Source: JAFLTL01 sp964389525
GTDB taxonomy: Bacteria; Bacteroidota; Bacteroidia; Bacteroidales; Muribaculaceae
Length of the DNA stretch: 30,129 nt
Assembly (NCBI GenBank): GCA_964389525.1
Contig: CAYMEX010000027.1
Coordinates: 1 to 30,129, forward strand
Direction: 5' to 3'
Part shown: positions 15,661 through 23,970 of the stretch, one piece after another
Position numbering within the stretch: position 1 is the stretch's first letter
Layout of the letters: every line of letters starts with the position of its first letter
Notes under the pieces: generated by a model
What the model saw: the letters and a program-made list of their open reading frames with translations, nothing else
What the model was told of the DNA's origin: nothing
The model's database searches: none
Made by a program: the position numbers and the translations under genes

Positions 15661-16161
15661 TCAGATCTGATTGAGCCTTTCGATAGTCGGGTTTATGGAG
15701 ACGATACGTCCCTCCGGGTCAATCAGAAATGATTTGGGCTGTGCTGAGAGCTGGAAATTCTCGATAATTGGAGTGAGCTGCTCAGCATCGACATGAAATT
15801 GCCGGCTTCGGTCAAGATGGTCACGCTTTACTATTTCCTCAAACATACGGACGTTTGAGTCAAGATTGATTGCCATCAATGAGATATTCCTGCTCTCGCT
15901 CGACGATGCGTTGGTGTCAAACCACTGCTGGTACTGATTCACCATCAGCCTTGAGTCGGCTTGCTTACTGTCCCAGAATGAGAGCAACAGATAGCTTCCG
16001 CGATATGCCGAAAGCGATGTCGCCTCTGTCGAGTCTGCGCTTGCAACAGCCAGAGCCGGGGCAAGACAGCCGACGGCCGGTGCGGTGATCCTCTGCGTGA
16101 ATGCGGAGGACGCAAGCATGAGAGCAAAAAATCCGACAATCCCGTAGATTGTTTTCGTCAT
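15661..16161 (-). CDS. Exported thioredoxin-fold (redoxin/TlpA-like) protein lacking the CxxC motif
   Basis: 166 aa. The N-terminus MTKTIYGIVGFFALMLASSAFT is a signal peptide, so it acts outside the cytoplasm. The body follows the TlpA/redoxin pattern: an N-terminal strand pair (LSAYRGSYLLLSFWDSKQ), a central helix, INLDSNVRMFEEIV, and a cis-Pro loop in LSAQPKSFLIDPEGRIVSI. Where relatives have FWxxWCxxC it reads FWDSKQADSR, so both redox cysteines are absent. The only Cys of the mature protein lies near its start. It therefore cannot act as a standard thiol-disulfide reductase; binding or scaffold roles are possible. It stands alone with a promoter at 16321-16351. Fold call fairly firm, function unknown. 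Confidence 0.8.
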   Translation of the reverse strand: MTKTIYGIVGFFALMLASSAFTQRITAPAVGCLAPALAVASADSTEATSLSAYRGSYLLLSFWDSKQADSRLMVNQYQQWFDTNASSSESRNISLMAINLDSNVRMFEEIVKRDHLDRSRQFHVDAEQLTPIIENFQLSAQPKSFLIDPEGRIVSINPTIERLNQI

Positions 16162-16194
16162 TATATATTATTAAAGTAAACTAATAAGACACGT

Positions 16195-16223
16195 GTTTCA
16201 ACGGCGCTCACGCGCTATGAAAC
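16195..16223 (-). promoter_or_regulatory. Hairpin in the leader of the redoxin-like gene
   Basis: GTTTCA (16195-16200) pairs with TGAAAC (16218-16223), with an inner GCGC-TCAC-GCGC stem (16204-16215). It lies about 34 nt before the ATG in the ~150-nt leader. The leader resembles no riboswitch class I recognise. Confidence 0.4.
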
Positions 16224-16320
16224 TTATGCTTCGCCACACACTCATTATGGATGGGCGAGGCATGTGTCCTGCCGATTCTCGGCATTGCGTCATCTCTATG
16301 ACATCGTTGATATAACGGTA

Positions 16321-16357
16321 CAAATGTATGATTTTGTTCAGTATAAACAAAATCATA
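16321..16357 (-). promoter_or_regulatory. Promoter of the redoxin-like gene with an overlapping palindrome (possible operator)
   Basis: On the minus strand TTTG (plus 16348-16351), 19 nt and TACATTTG (plus 16321-16328) match the Bacteroidetes promoter consensus fully. An inverted repeat with perfect 12-bp arms, TATGATTTTGTT (16327-16338) and AACAAAATCATA (16346-16357), spans the -33 box, the spacer and the edge of the -7 box. That is where a repressor or activator could bind. Confidence 0.7.
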
Positions 16358-16502
16358 CCCCTGCGGGGCTGCGCCGGGGCGCTTGCAGTCATGGCTGAAA
16401 CCGTTTTGTGACGGCGGTTCCGGGGTATTGTTAATTTTAATTAATAATGAGTGTGATAAGGCCGGTTATGTGTCAGAAGACGTCAAAAATGTATCATGCA
16501 CA

Positions 16503-16546
16503 CAAAAAACAGCCTGCGTCAGTTGGCTTGATACTGACGCAGGCTG
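16503..16546 (-). terminator. Rho-independent terminator of the DUF1080 gene
   Basis: CAGCCTGCGTCAGT and ACTGACGCAGGCTG form a perfect 14-bp stem around a 9-nt loop. On the minus strand it is followed by GTTTTTTGTG, about 30 bp past the DUF1080 stop. It closes the Gfo-DUF1080 unit. Confidence 0.93.
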
Positions 16547-16576
16547 CCGGTTGGAAGTATGACTTTCTTATACTGC

Positions 16577-17365
16577 TTACAGAGTCTTGATCTTTACGTT
16601 CTTGAACCAGACCTCGTCGCCGTGGTCCTGAAGCAGGATATGTCCTTTTTTAGCGTTGCCGAAGTTAGGCCAGTCGCGATACTTGCTGTAGGCGACAAGA
16701 GCATTCCATTCGGCGTTGTCACGCTCATATTCAAGCACCTTTTCGCCGTTGAGCCAGTGCTCTACATGATTGCCGTTGACATATACCACTGCGGTGTTCC
16801 AGTCCTCCTTGTGCATCGGCTTGGTTGTTGGAGCCGGTATAAGGTCGTATAGCGAGGCACATGTGCGGTTGCCTTTCACGCCAAGCTTTGCGTCAGGGTG
16901 GAGATCATCGTCAAGCACCTGAAACTCACAGCCGATAGCCGATCCTTCACCCTTGTTCATGTCAGGGTCGACAAAATACTTTATGCCGCTGTTGGCTCCC
17001 GGAGTGATCTTGAAATCGACTGAGAGAACAAAGTCGCCATACTGCTCGGTGGTGACTATGTCGCCGCCGTTGGCCGACTCGGCGCCGTCCGACTTCTTGA
17101 CTTTAAGCACTCCGTCCTCGATAGCCCACCCGCTTTCGGGGAACTTGTCGAGTTTGGCACCGCGCCATCCGTCGGTTGTCTTTCCGTCCCACAGCAGTTT
17201 CCAGCCGTTGGCGACATCCTCATCCGACAGCGTGTTGTCGGGCTGTCCCGATGAGGGGAAAGCGATTACAGTCTCCTGTATCTCGGTCTCTGCCGCAGGC
17301 TGCGCGTTGTTGCCGCATGCGACTGCGAGCACGGTTAATGGCAGAAGCAGAAATTTTTTATTCAT
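16577..17365 (-). CDS. DUF1080 (3-keto-disaccharide hydrolase-type) lipoprotein
   Basis: 262 aa. The N-terminus MNKKFLLLPLTVLAVAC is a lipoprotein signal, with AVAC at 14-17 as a slightly unusual lipobox, so it is probably anchored in an envelope membrane. The mature part is the concanavalin-like DUF1080 domain: GWKLLWDGKTTDGWRG, YGDFVLSVDFKITPGANSGI, IGCEFQVLDD, VYVNGNHVEHWLNGEKVLEY and GHILLQDHGDEVWFKNVKI. Some members cleave 3-keto-glycosides made by partner oxidoreductases. Here the partner is obvious: the Tat-signal Gfo/Idh/MocA gene lies 15 bp upstream. The pair would oxidise a glycoside at C3 and then break it outside the cytoplasm (inference). Some DUF1080 domains may only bind sugars; catalysis is not proven by sequence. 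Confidence 0.9.
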   Translation of the reverse strand: MNKKFLLLPLTVLAVACGNNAQPAAETEIQETVIAFPSSGQPDNTLSDEDVANGWKLLWDGKTTDGWRGAKLDKFPESGWAIEDGVLKVKKSDGAESANGGDIVTTEQYGDFVLSVDFKITPGANSGIKYFVDPDMNKGEGSAIGCEFQVLDDDLHPDAKLGVKGNRTCASLYDLIPAPTTKPMHKEDWNTAVVYVNGNHVEHWLNGEKVLEYERDNAEWNALVAYSKYRDWPNFGNAKKGHILLQDHGDEVWFKNVKIKTL

Positions 17366-17380
17366 TCCTAGATTGTGTGA

Positions 17381-18823
17381 TTATACCATTTTGTAGTACT
17401 GATCCCAGCCCTTGCGCGGCGGTGTGCCCGTGAGCATGGCGTTGGCGAATGCGTTGTTTGTGATCTGTTTGGTGCGCTGGTCAAAGAACAGCTGGGTGTT
17501 AAGGCGCTGTGCAAGCACTCCGAGACAGAATACCTGGCTCAGCACGCCGTTGATCTCAAACGGCGAACGGGTCTTCTCCAGTCCCTGACAGGCAAGCAGG
17601 AAGTTCTCGAAGTGATTTGACGGGCTCTTGGGTATCTCCGGCAGCTTGTCGGCCATCTCTTTGGCTTTCTCCTCGGGGATGATTTTGAGAGTGCTGCCGT
17701 GGCTGCCACCTTTGAAGATCAGATCCTTGGAGTAGATGATCTTGCCGGGGCTGAGTTTTGAGGCAGGGCCGTCGTTGAATCCCGATGCAGGCACGTCGGC
17801 AGTGGCCACACCGCCGCCATAGCCGGCCGGTATCGGCGGAAGGTTGTCAAGGCCGTCATACCAGGTCACATCTACCGGAGGCATGCTCTTGCGTGCGGGG
17901 AAGCGGAAGAGTATTGTCGACGAGTAGGGGAAGAAGTAGTCATTGTGGCCTTTGGCATAAAGCATGTTGATCTCGTAGGGGAGACCCAGCTCGAGAAATT
18001 CGTGCGCTGTGTCGAGGATATGCGCTCCCCAGTCGCCGAGGGCTCCCATGCCGAAGTCATACCAGCAGCGCCACTGTCCCATATGGAAGTCATCGTGGTA
18101 GTCGTGGTGCTGTGCTGTACCGAGCCACGTATCCCAGTCAAGATCGGGAGGAAGCTGACGGCCGGCCGGGAAACGGTCGATATTCGAGTCCCAGTTGTGC
18201 CAGCGGCGTGCCTCGTTCATGTGGGCTGTGATTGCCGTCACGTCCTTGATGATGCCGGCGTCTACCCATGTCTTGAACTGGAAATAGTTGGCGTCGGAGT
18301 GACCCTGGTTGCCGACCTGAGTTGCGAGATTGGGGCGGTTCTTGGCTGCCTGCATGAGAAGCTCGGCTTCATAGAACGTGCGTGCAAGCGGCTTCTCGAC
18401 GTAAACATGCTTACCTTCCGACAGAGCCAGCATGCTTATCGGGAAGTGCGAGAAATCGGGTACGGCGATAGCTACTGCGTCAAATGTGTTGCCGGCCTCG
18501 TCAAACATCTTGCGGAAGTCCTTGAAACGCTTGGCGTTGGGGTACATCGACAGCACTTTCTGAGTGTGCGCCGCGCCGAGATCGACATCGCAGAGAGCAA
18601 CGACGTCGACCATGCCGGTCTTTGCGAAATCGTTGATGATCTGCTCGCCGCGGTTGCCTATGCCGACGTATGCTATTCTCACTTTTCCTCCTTTAGGAGC
18701 CGACGGGGCTGCACCGTATCCGGCACTCTCGGCGGCTTTAGCTACCATGTCGGCACTGCCGATAGCCATGCCAACAGAGGCAAGAGATATGTTTTTGATA
18801 AATTCACGTCTGGTGGTTGCCAT
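17381..18823 (-). CDS. Tat-exported Gfo/Idh/MocA family oxidoreductase
   Basis: 480 aa. It begins MATTRREFIKNISLASVGMA, a twin-arginine signal (R5-R6), so it is folded with its nucleotide cofactor before export. The Rossmann loop VGIGNRGEQ is near 53-61 and EKP at 143-145 (VYVEKPLARTF). The long C-terminal domain contains the DWDTWLGTA and GMGALGDWGAHILD segments typical of the Bacteroidetes glycosyl-oxidoreductase branch. Predicted to oxidise or reduce a sugar hydroxyl, probably C3 of a glycoside, for the DUF1080 protein encoded 15 bp downstream. It starts 39 bp after the M16 peptidase stop, with no promoter or terminator visible between, so read-through from that gene is likely. Confidence 0.92.
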   Translation of the reverse strand: MATTRREFIKNISLASVGMAIGSADMVAKAAESAGYGAAPSAPKGGKVRIAYVGIGNRGEQIINDFAKTGMVDVVALCDVDLGAAHTQKVLSMYPNAKRFKDFRKMFDEAGNTFDAVAIAVPDFSHFPISMLALSEGKHVYVEKPLARTFYEAELLMQAAKNRPNLATQVGNQGHSDANYFQFKTWVDAGIIKDVTAITAHMNEARRWHNWDSNIDRFPAGRQLPPDLDWDTWLGTAQHHDYHDDFHMGQWRCWYDFGMGALGDWGAHILDTAHEFLELGLPYEINMLYAKGHNDYFFPYSSTILFRFPARKSMPPVDVTWYDGLDNLPPIPAGYGGGVATADVPASGFNDGPASKLSPGKIIYSKDLIFKGGSHGSTLKIIPEEKAKEMADKLPEIPKSPSNHFENFLLACQGLEKTRSPFEINGVLSQVFCLGVLAQRLNTQLFFDQRTKQITNNAFANAMLTGTPPRKGWDQYYKMV

Positions 18824-18862
18824 GGTGTTGATTGGTTTTTGCGGTTATGTTTCTTTTGTATT

Positions 18863-21688
18863 TTATTTGTTTTCAGTACTTTCTTCCGGGTCAAGAACAA
18901 CGACGCGATAGTTGTTCTGATCCATGAGGCGAGTCATGAAGTCGCTCACGTCCGACGGCTTGAGCGACTGATAAAGCTCGACGATTCCGTTTATCGTATC
19001 GATGCCGGGGATTGTTTCTCCGAGTATGATCGCATTTCCCCATGCCTCATTTTTCTCCAGATTCTCTTTCGCACTCTTTACCATGTACTCGATCACATTG
19101 GCAAACTCATCCTGGCTGATGTTGTGTTGCATGTCGTCAAACTGGCCGGCGATGTAGGCGAGTACCTCGTCTTTCATCTCAGGCTTCATCGGGAATACCG
19201 ACTGGATGACAGCGTTTCCGCTGCCATAGGGAGTCAGCGAACCCGAGGCCGAGATCGAATACACGGCACCCATCTCCTCGCGCACTGTGCCGATGAGGCG
19301 TTTGCTCAGTATCTGTCCGGCTATCGAGGCAAGAGCGCGGTCACGCACGCTGTAGGGCATGTCGGCGCTTGCGATGATGGCGACAAATGTCTGGGGGGTC
19401 TGCATGTTCATTTTGTCAATGATGGTCTCCGAGCCTTTGGTGATGTCAAGCGAAGGTACATCCTTGTAGGTCGACTTTTCTGCGAAATTGGCCGGAAGTG
19501 TCGCAAGATACTGCTCGGCGAGGGGCTTAAGCTGTTCGGCATTCACATTGCCAACAAACACAAACAGATAGTCGGCGGCATTGTCGGTCATAGTGTGCAG
19601 AATGTCAAGGATAGCCTCACGCGATGCCTTGTCGGCGGTCTCGCTGTTGATGATGCCGCGGCGTGCGTCGTTGTACACCGACTTTGTCAGCAGGTCAGAG
19701 AACTTGTAGTTGGGCGTAGCCTCCTGATTGGCAAGCATGGCCTTCAGGGCCGAGATCTGCGAGTCATACTCCTTGGCGTCGAGCGACGGACATGTGAAGA
19801 TGTTGTAGGTCAGTTCCATCAGGGTCTGAAGATCCTTCGGGGTGGCGGAGCCGGTGAGTCTGCGCTCATAGGCCGAAATCTGAGGGGTGAGGCTTATTTT
19901 CTTGCCCGACAGATATTTCTCCGTGTCACTTGCCGTGTAGTCGCCGTAACCGAGTTTCTCAAATGCGTAGGGCATCACGATGAGGTCGGCGGCCTGGGTG
20001 GCGGGAATCTCCGACGAACCGCCTACAGCAAACGCAGAGAAAAGTATCTGGTCATCTTTGAATTTAGTGCTCTTGAATACCACCTTCGCTCCGTTTGAAA
20101 GCGTCCATTCGGTGGCGTCCCACTGTGTCAGGTTCTTTTCCGATACGATCTTGCCGGGGGCAGGAAGATTCTTCACAAACGGATCATCGCGCGTCTGATC
20201 GACATAAGGCTGTATATCCTCTTTGTCGACAGCTGCCATAGCTTCGGCAAGCTGCTCTTTGGTTGGCACGGTATATCCTTCGGCTTCAGGAACGAGTGCC
20301 ATGACAATGCGGTTGTCGGCTGTAACCATTTCCTTCAGGGCACCGTTGATGGCGGCAAGCGGAAGCTGCGGCACCATGAACTGGGCGAACTGCCACTCGG
20401 CCTCTATGCCGGGCGAAGCCTCTCCGTCGATGAAATGACGTACATATTCCCTGACATATTTTCCCGATTCGACGTTTGCACGGTCGTTGTAGGCCGATTC
20501 AAGTGTCGACATGTATTCAGCCTTTGCGCGCTCAAATTCGCTCTGAGTGATTCCGCCGTTCGATGCACGGAGCATCTCACGATAGATTGCAGCCAGTGCC
20601 GTCGCCATTTCATCGCCTTTGGGCAGAGCTGCGATTTCAAGTGCGTCTTTTGTCTTGGCAAGCATAAATTCGCCATAGCTTGCGCTTGCGGCTGCAAAAG
20701 GAGCGTCAGGCTTCGATGCAATGTCGCTCAGACGCTCGTTGAGCACGTGGCTGATCACATAGGTGAGGAATGTTGATGCGAGTTCGGCCTGTGTGCCTTT
20801 GAGCTCGTCGGGGAGTGCGTCCTGCTTGATCATAAGTTCGATCACCGGATTGCTGAGCTCCTTGTCGCTGCCAATGGCATAGATAGTGCCTTTTGTGTCA
20901 GGCACAGGGAAGTAAACGCGCTCCTTCACTACTTCCGGCATCTTTATTACCGAGAATGTCTGTGCTATCTTCTTTTCGATCTGGTCTACGTCGATGTCGC
21001 CTACGACGATGATGCCCTGCTGGTCGGGACGATACCATGTCTCGTAATAGTCGCGTATCTCCTGCGGCTTGAAATTGTCGATGACCTCGATTGTGCCGAT
21101 CGGCAGACGGTAGCCGTAGCGGCTGTCGGGATAGATCTCGGGGAGAAGTTTCTCGAGAATACGCATCTGGCCTACCATGCTGCGGCGCCATTCCTGATGT
21201 ATCACACCGCGCTCCTTGTCGATCTCCTCGGGGTCGAGAGTGAGACCGTCGGCCCAGTCGTGAAGTATGAGAAGCACGGAGTCGATCACACTTTCACGCC
21301 CTACAGGCACATTGGAGATGTTGTAGACCGTTTCGTCTACCGAGGTGTAGGCGTTGAGGTTTGCTCCGAATTTCACTCCGTTGCTTTCAAGCCAGCTTAT
21401 CAGCGTGTTGCCGGGGAAATTGTCCGTGCCGTTAAAGCACATGTGCTCAAGGAAATGCGCAAGTCCGCGCTGATTCTCTTCCTCGAGTATTGATCCGACT
21501 TTCTGGGCTATATAGAAGTCTGCCTGTCCTTTAGGCTTTTCGTTATGACGGATGTAGTATGTCAGTCCATTGGGAAGTGTGCCATATCTGACCTGCGGGT
21601 CAAGTGGCATTTTAGGAAGTTGTTGGGCCGATGCCTGGATTGCGCCAAGACATACCACAGCAAGGATCCAAAGAATTACTTTTCTCAT
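18863..21688 (-). CDS. Secreted M16 family (pitrilysin-like) zinc metallopeptidase
   Basis: 941 aa. Signal peptide MRKVILWILAVVCLGAIQASA. Inverted zinc motif HFLEH at 78-82, with the third ligand Glu159 (KERGVIHQE) 77 residues after the second His, as in pitrilysin. The GLAHFLEHMCFNGTDNFPGN block and TSVDETVYNISN are diagnostic. The second half (from about 530) is the inactive M16 repeat that closes the peptide chamber (KGSETIIDKMNMQTPQTFVAI, then LASIAGQILSKRLIGTVREE), so both halves are in one chain. It likely degrades peptides in the periplasm. It has its own promoter (21717-21746) and may be cotranscribed with the downstream sugar pair, although no functional link is evident. Confidence 0.95.
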   Translation of the reverse strand: MRKVILWILAVVCLGAIQASAQQLPKMPLDPQVRYGTLPNGLTYYIRHNEKPKGQADFYIAQKVGSILEEENQRGLAHFLEHMCFNGTDNFPGNTLISWLESNGVKFGANLNAYTSVDETVYNISNVPVGRESVIDSVLLILHDWADGLTLDPEEIDKERGVIHQEWRRSMVGQMRILEKLLPEIYPDSRYGYRLPIGTIEVIDNFKPQEIRDYYETWYRPDQQGIIVVGDIDVDQIEKKIAQTFSVIKMPEVVKERVYFPVPDTKGTIYAIGSDKELSNPVIELMIKQDALPDELKGTQAELASTFLTYVISHVLNERLSDIASKPDAPFAAASASYGEFMLAKTKDALEIAALPKGDEMATALAAIYREMLRASNGGITQSEFERAKAEYMSTLESAYNDRANVESGKYVREYVRHFIDGEASPGIEAEWQFAQFMVPQLPLAAINGALKEMVTADNRIVMALVPEAEGYTVPTKEQLAEAMAAVDKEDIQPYVDQTRDDPFVKNLPAPGKIVSEKNLTQWDATEWTLSNGAKVVFKSTKFKDDQILFSAFAVGGSSEIPATQAADLIVMPYAFEKLGYGDYTASDTEKYLSGKKISLTPQISAYERRLTGSATPKDLQTLMELTYNIFTCPSLDAKEYDSQISALKAMLANQEATPNYKFSDLLTKSVYNDARRGIINSETADKASREAILDILHTMTDNAADYLFVFVGNVNAEQLKPLAEQYLATLPANFAEKSTYKDVPSLDITKGSETIIDKMNMQTPQTFVAIIASADMPYSVRDRALASIAGQILSKRLIGTVREEMGAVYSISASGSLTPYGSGNAVIQSVFPMKPEMKDEVLAYIAGQFDDMQHNISQDEFANVIEYMVKSAKENLEKNEAWGNAIILGETIPGIDTINGIVELYQSLKPSDVSDFMTRLMDQNNYRVVVLDPEESTENK

Positions 21689-21716
21689 ATAAGAATTGAA
21701 TTTTTATTTTGTTTCA

Positions 21717-21746
21717 CAAAAATAGAAATAAAAAACATTTGGCAAA
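21717..21746 (-). promoter_or_regulatory. Promoter of the M16 peptidase gene
   Basis: On the minus strand TTTG (plus 21743-21746), 18 nt and TATTTTTG (plus 21717-21724) fit the Bacteroidetes consensus, with a spacer one base shorter than usual. The start site would be near 21710, giving a ~20-nt leader. Confidence 0.68.
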
Positions 21747-21822
21747 GCGGTTATTGAAAATTTACACGAATGATTACACGAATGATTGTCGTTTTAAGAT
21801 AAAAGTTTTTTAGATAAAAGAA

Positions 21823-21861
21823 GCAGGAACCCGATGTCACAATCGACAACCGGGTTCCTGC
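21823..21861 (-). terminator. Rho-independent terminator of the serine palmitoyltransferase gene
   Basis: GCAGGAACCCG (21823-21833) and CGGGTTCCTGC (21851-21861) form a perfect 11-bp stem around a 17-nt loop. On the minus strand it is followed by TTCTTTTATC. It lies about 26 bp past the stop. Confidence 0.88.
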
Positions 21862-21886
21862 CTGTATCAGTGTTTTGGAAATCCGC

Positions 21887-23086
21887 TTATCCGAGCAGAA
21901 GTCCGTTTTTCTTAAAGACTTTCTCGATCTTCTCAAGTGCGTACTCGACTTGAGCCTGAGTGTGTGTGGCCATGAGGCTGAAACGGATGAGAGTGTCCTG
22001 AGGTGCAACGGCGGGCGACACAACCGGGTTGACAAAGATGCCTTCGTCAAGAAGATCACGGGTGATGGTGAACGTCTTGAAGTTGTCGCGGATAAAGAGC
22101 GGGATGATGGGAGTCGACGTATTGCCGATCTCGCATCCGATCTTTTTGAAGCCGTCGAGCGCGAAATTGGTCAGCTTCCACAGCTGCTCCTGACGCTCAG
22201 GCTCGGTCTGCATGATTTCAAGAGCCTTGAGGGCTGCCGCAGTCGATGCGGGTGTGATCGAGGCTGTGAAAATATATGAGCGTGAGTGGTGACGGAGGAA
22301 GTTGGTGATCTCCTTGTCGGTAGCGATGAAACCGCCCAGAGAGGCAAACGATTTGGAGAATGTGCCCATCACGAGGTCTACCTTGTCGGTGACGCCGAAA
22401 TGGTCGCAGGTTCCACGACCGCCCTTGCCAAACACACCTATGCCGTGAGCTTCGTCCACCATGACGCTTGCATTGTACTTCTCGGCAAGTCGGGTTATTT
22501 CGGGCAGATTGGCTACATCGCCTTCCATCGAGAACACTCCGTCGGTGACGATGAGCTTGATCTTGTCAGGATCGCATTTCTGGAGCTGCTTCTCGAGCGA
22601 CTCCATGTCGTTGTGCTTGTATTTGAGCGACTGTGAGAACGACAGACGGCGTCCCTCGATGATCGACGCGTGATCCTGCTCGTCCCATAAAATGTAATCC
22701 TCGCGACCCGTGAGTGTCGATACGACTCCGAGGTTTACCTCGAAACCGGTGGAGTAGATCATTACATCCTCTTTGCCGATGTACTCGGCGATGGCGCGCT
22801 CGAGTTTTTTGTGGAGATCGAGGGTTCCGTTCAGAAACGGCGATCCTGCACAGCCGGTTCCATATTTTTTTGTGGCCTCAATCGCGGCTTCCTTGATACG
22901 CGGATCGTTGACAAGTCCGGTGTAACAGTTTGAGCCGAACATCAGCACCTTTTTCCCGTTTATGATCACCTCCGGATCTTGTTCGCTGGAGATTGCTCTG
23001 AAGTAGGGATATATCCCTGCTGCCATAGCCTCCTGCGGGGCTGTGTATTGTGCGAGTTTATTTTGCAGTAGATTGGTCTTGGCCAT
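21887..23086 (-). CDS. spt: Serine palmitoyltransferase (PLP-dependent, alpha-oxoamine synthase family)
   Basis: 399 aa. It condenses serine with a fatty acyl-CoA or acyl-ACP to 3-ketosphinganine, the first step of sphingolipid synthesis, in the cytoplasm. The PLP lysine is K245 in GTFSKSFASLGGF. H139 (DEQDHAS) stacks on the cofactor and DEAHGIG (211-217) holds the PLP-binding Asp. RSYIFTASITPASTAAA follows. The GTFSKSF...GGF and YIFTAS forms are those of bacterial SPT rather than KBL (2-amino-3-ketobutyrate ligase) or BioF, and Bacteroidales are known sphingolipid producers. It lies alone, 111 bp after the zinc-ribbon gene and ended by a strong terminator. No acyl carrier protein gene is adjacent. 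A KBL-like activity cannot be wholly excluded from sequence. Confidence 0.87.
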   Translation of the reverse strand: MAKTNLLQNKLAQYTAPQEAMAAGIYPYFRAISSEQDPEVIINGKKVLMFGSNCYTGLVNDPRIKEAAIEATKKYGTGCAGSPFLNGTLDLHKKLERAIAEYIGKEDVMIYSTGFEVNLGVVSTLTGREDYILWDEQDHASIIEGRRLSFSQSLKYKHNDMESLEKQLQKCDPDKIKLIVTDGVFSMEGDVANLPEITRLAEKYNASVMVDEAHGIGVFGKGGRGTCDHFGVTDKVDLVMGTFSKSFASLGGFIATDKEITNFLRHHSRSYIFTASITPASTAAALKALEIMQTEPERQEQLWKLTNFALDGFKKIGCEIGNTSTPIIPLFIRDNFKTFTITRDLLDEGIFVNPVVSPAVAPQDTLIRFSLMATHTQAQVEYALEKIEKVFKKNGLLLG

Positions 23087-23197
23087 TTGGATCTTCCTTG
23101 TAGTTGTGATAGTGAGATAATTGCAGTGTCAACACCACCCGACACCTGGCTTAGCCAGCGTCAATGAGAGAGGAGATGGCGGTGTAGATACACTTTG

Positions 23198-23965
23198 TCA
23201 GGCGTCGGTCTCGTCCTCGGCGAGCTCTGGATCGATTATGATACGGCCGCAATATTCGCAGACGATGATTTTCTTGTGCATCCTTATCTCAAGCTGTTTC
23301 TGCGGCGGGATGCGGTTGAAGCAGCCTCCGCAGGCATCACGCTGTATGGTGACTACGGCAAGACCGTTGCGCGCATTCTGGCGAACGCGTTTGAATGCCT
23401 TGAGTGTGCGCTCGTCGATCGAAGGTTCAAGTGCTTCTGCCTGGGCGGTCAGACGCTCCTCATCGACCTTGGTCTCTGAGATTATCTGCTCAAGCTCCTT
23501 TTTCTTTTCTGCCAGAATGTGGTTCTGGTCTTCAAGCTTTTCATGAGTCGATGCTATCTCGGCCTTGCGGGTGTCGATGATGCGTGCGAACTCGTTGAGA
23601 TGCTTCTCGGCAAGCTCGATCTCGAGAGTCTGGAACTCGATTTCTTTTGTGAGCAGATCATACTCGCGGTTGTTGCGCACATTGTCGAGCTGCTCTTTAT
23701 ATTTCGCGATTTTCTCGTGAGCCTCCTCGATTTTTGCTTTCTCGGAAGCTGAACGGCGTGTAAGATCGTCGATTTCTCCCGAATAATTGCGGATGCGTGT
23801 ATTGAGCCCTTCAATCTGATCCTCCATATCGCTTACTTCAAGAGGCAGTTCGCCGCGAAGAAGGGTGATACGGTCGATCTCGGTGTTAATTGACTGAAGG
23901 CGGTAGAGGGTCTTCAGACGCTCCTCCATGGTCAGTGACTCGCTTTTTGTCTTTTCAGCTGACAT
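23198..23965 (-). CDS. Zinc-ribbon coiled-coil protein (DUF164 / CT398-like, C4-type zinc ribbon)
   Basis: 255 aa. About the first 180 residues form a long antiparallel coiled coil rich in Glu, Lys and Leu (e.g. EISDMEDQI-type heptads, KEIEFQTLEIELAEKHL). The C-terminus is a four-cysteine zinc ribbon: C212-GG-C215 and C236-EY-C239, in CGGCFNRIPP and VCEYCGRIIIDPEL. Family members have been linked to RNA or ATPase partners and to flagellar or secretion proteins in other phyla, but the role here is unknown. It begins 5 bp after the Nif3-like gene, the third gene of the aspS operon, an arrangement frequent in Bacteroidetes (general knowledge). Confidence 0.9.
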   Translation of the reverse strand: MSAEKTKSESLTMEERLKTLYRLQSINTEIDRITLLRGELPLEVSDMEDQIEGLNTRIRNYSGEIDDLTRRSASEKAKIEEAHEKIAKYKEQLDNVRNNREYDLLTKEIEFQTLEIELAEKHLNEFARIIDTRKAEIASTHEKLEDQNHILAEKKKELEQIISETKVDEERLTAQAEALEPSIDERTLKAFKRVRQNARNGLAVVTIQRDACGGCFNRIPPQKQLEIRMHKKIIVCEYCGRIIIDPELAEDETDA

Positions 23966-23970
23966 TTATT

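Noticed and set aside
16198..16392. 64-codon minus-strand open frame upstream of the redoxin-like gene
   Set aside because: It spans that gene's promoter and palindrome and has no recognisable features.
17945..20098. 717-codon open frame on the plus strand
   Set aside because: It lies antisense across two conserved genes (Tat-exported oxidoreductase and M16 peptidase). Its translation is rich in His, Arg, Cys and Val with no recognisable domain; it arises from the codon bias of the real genes.
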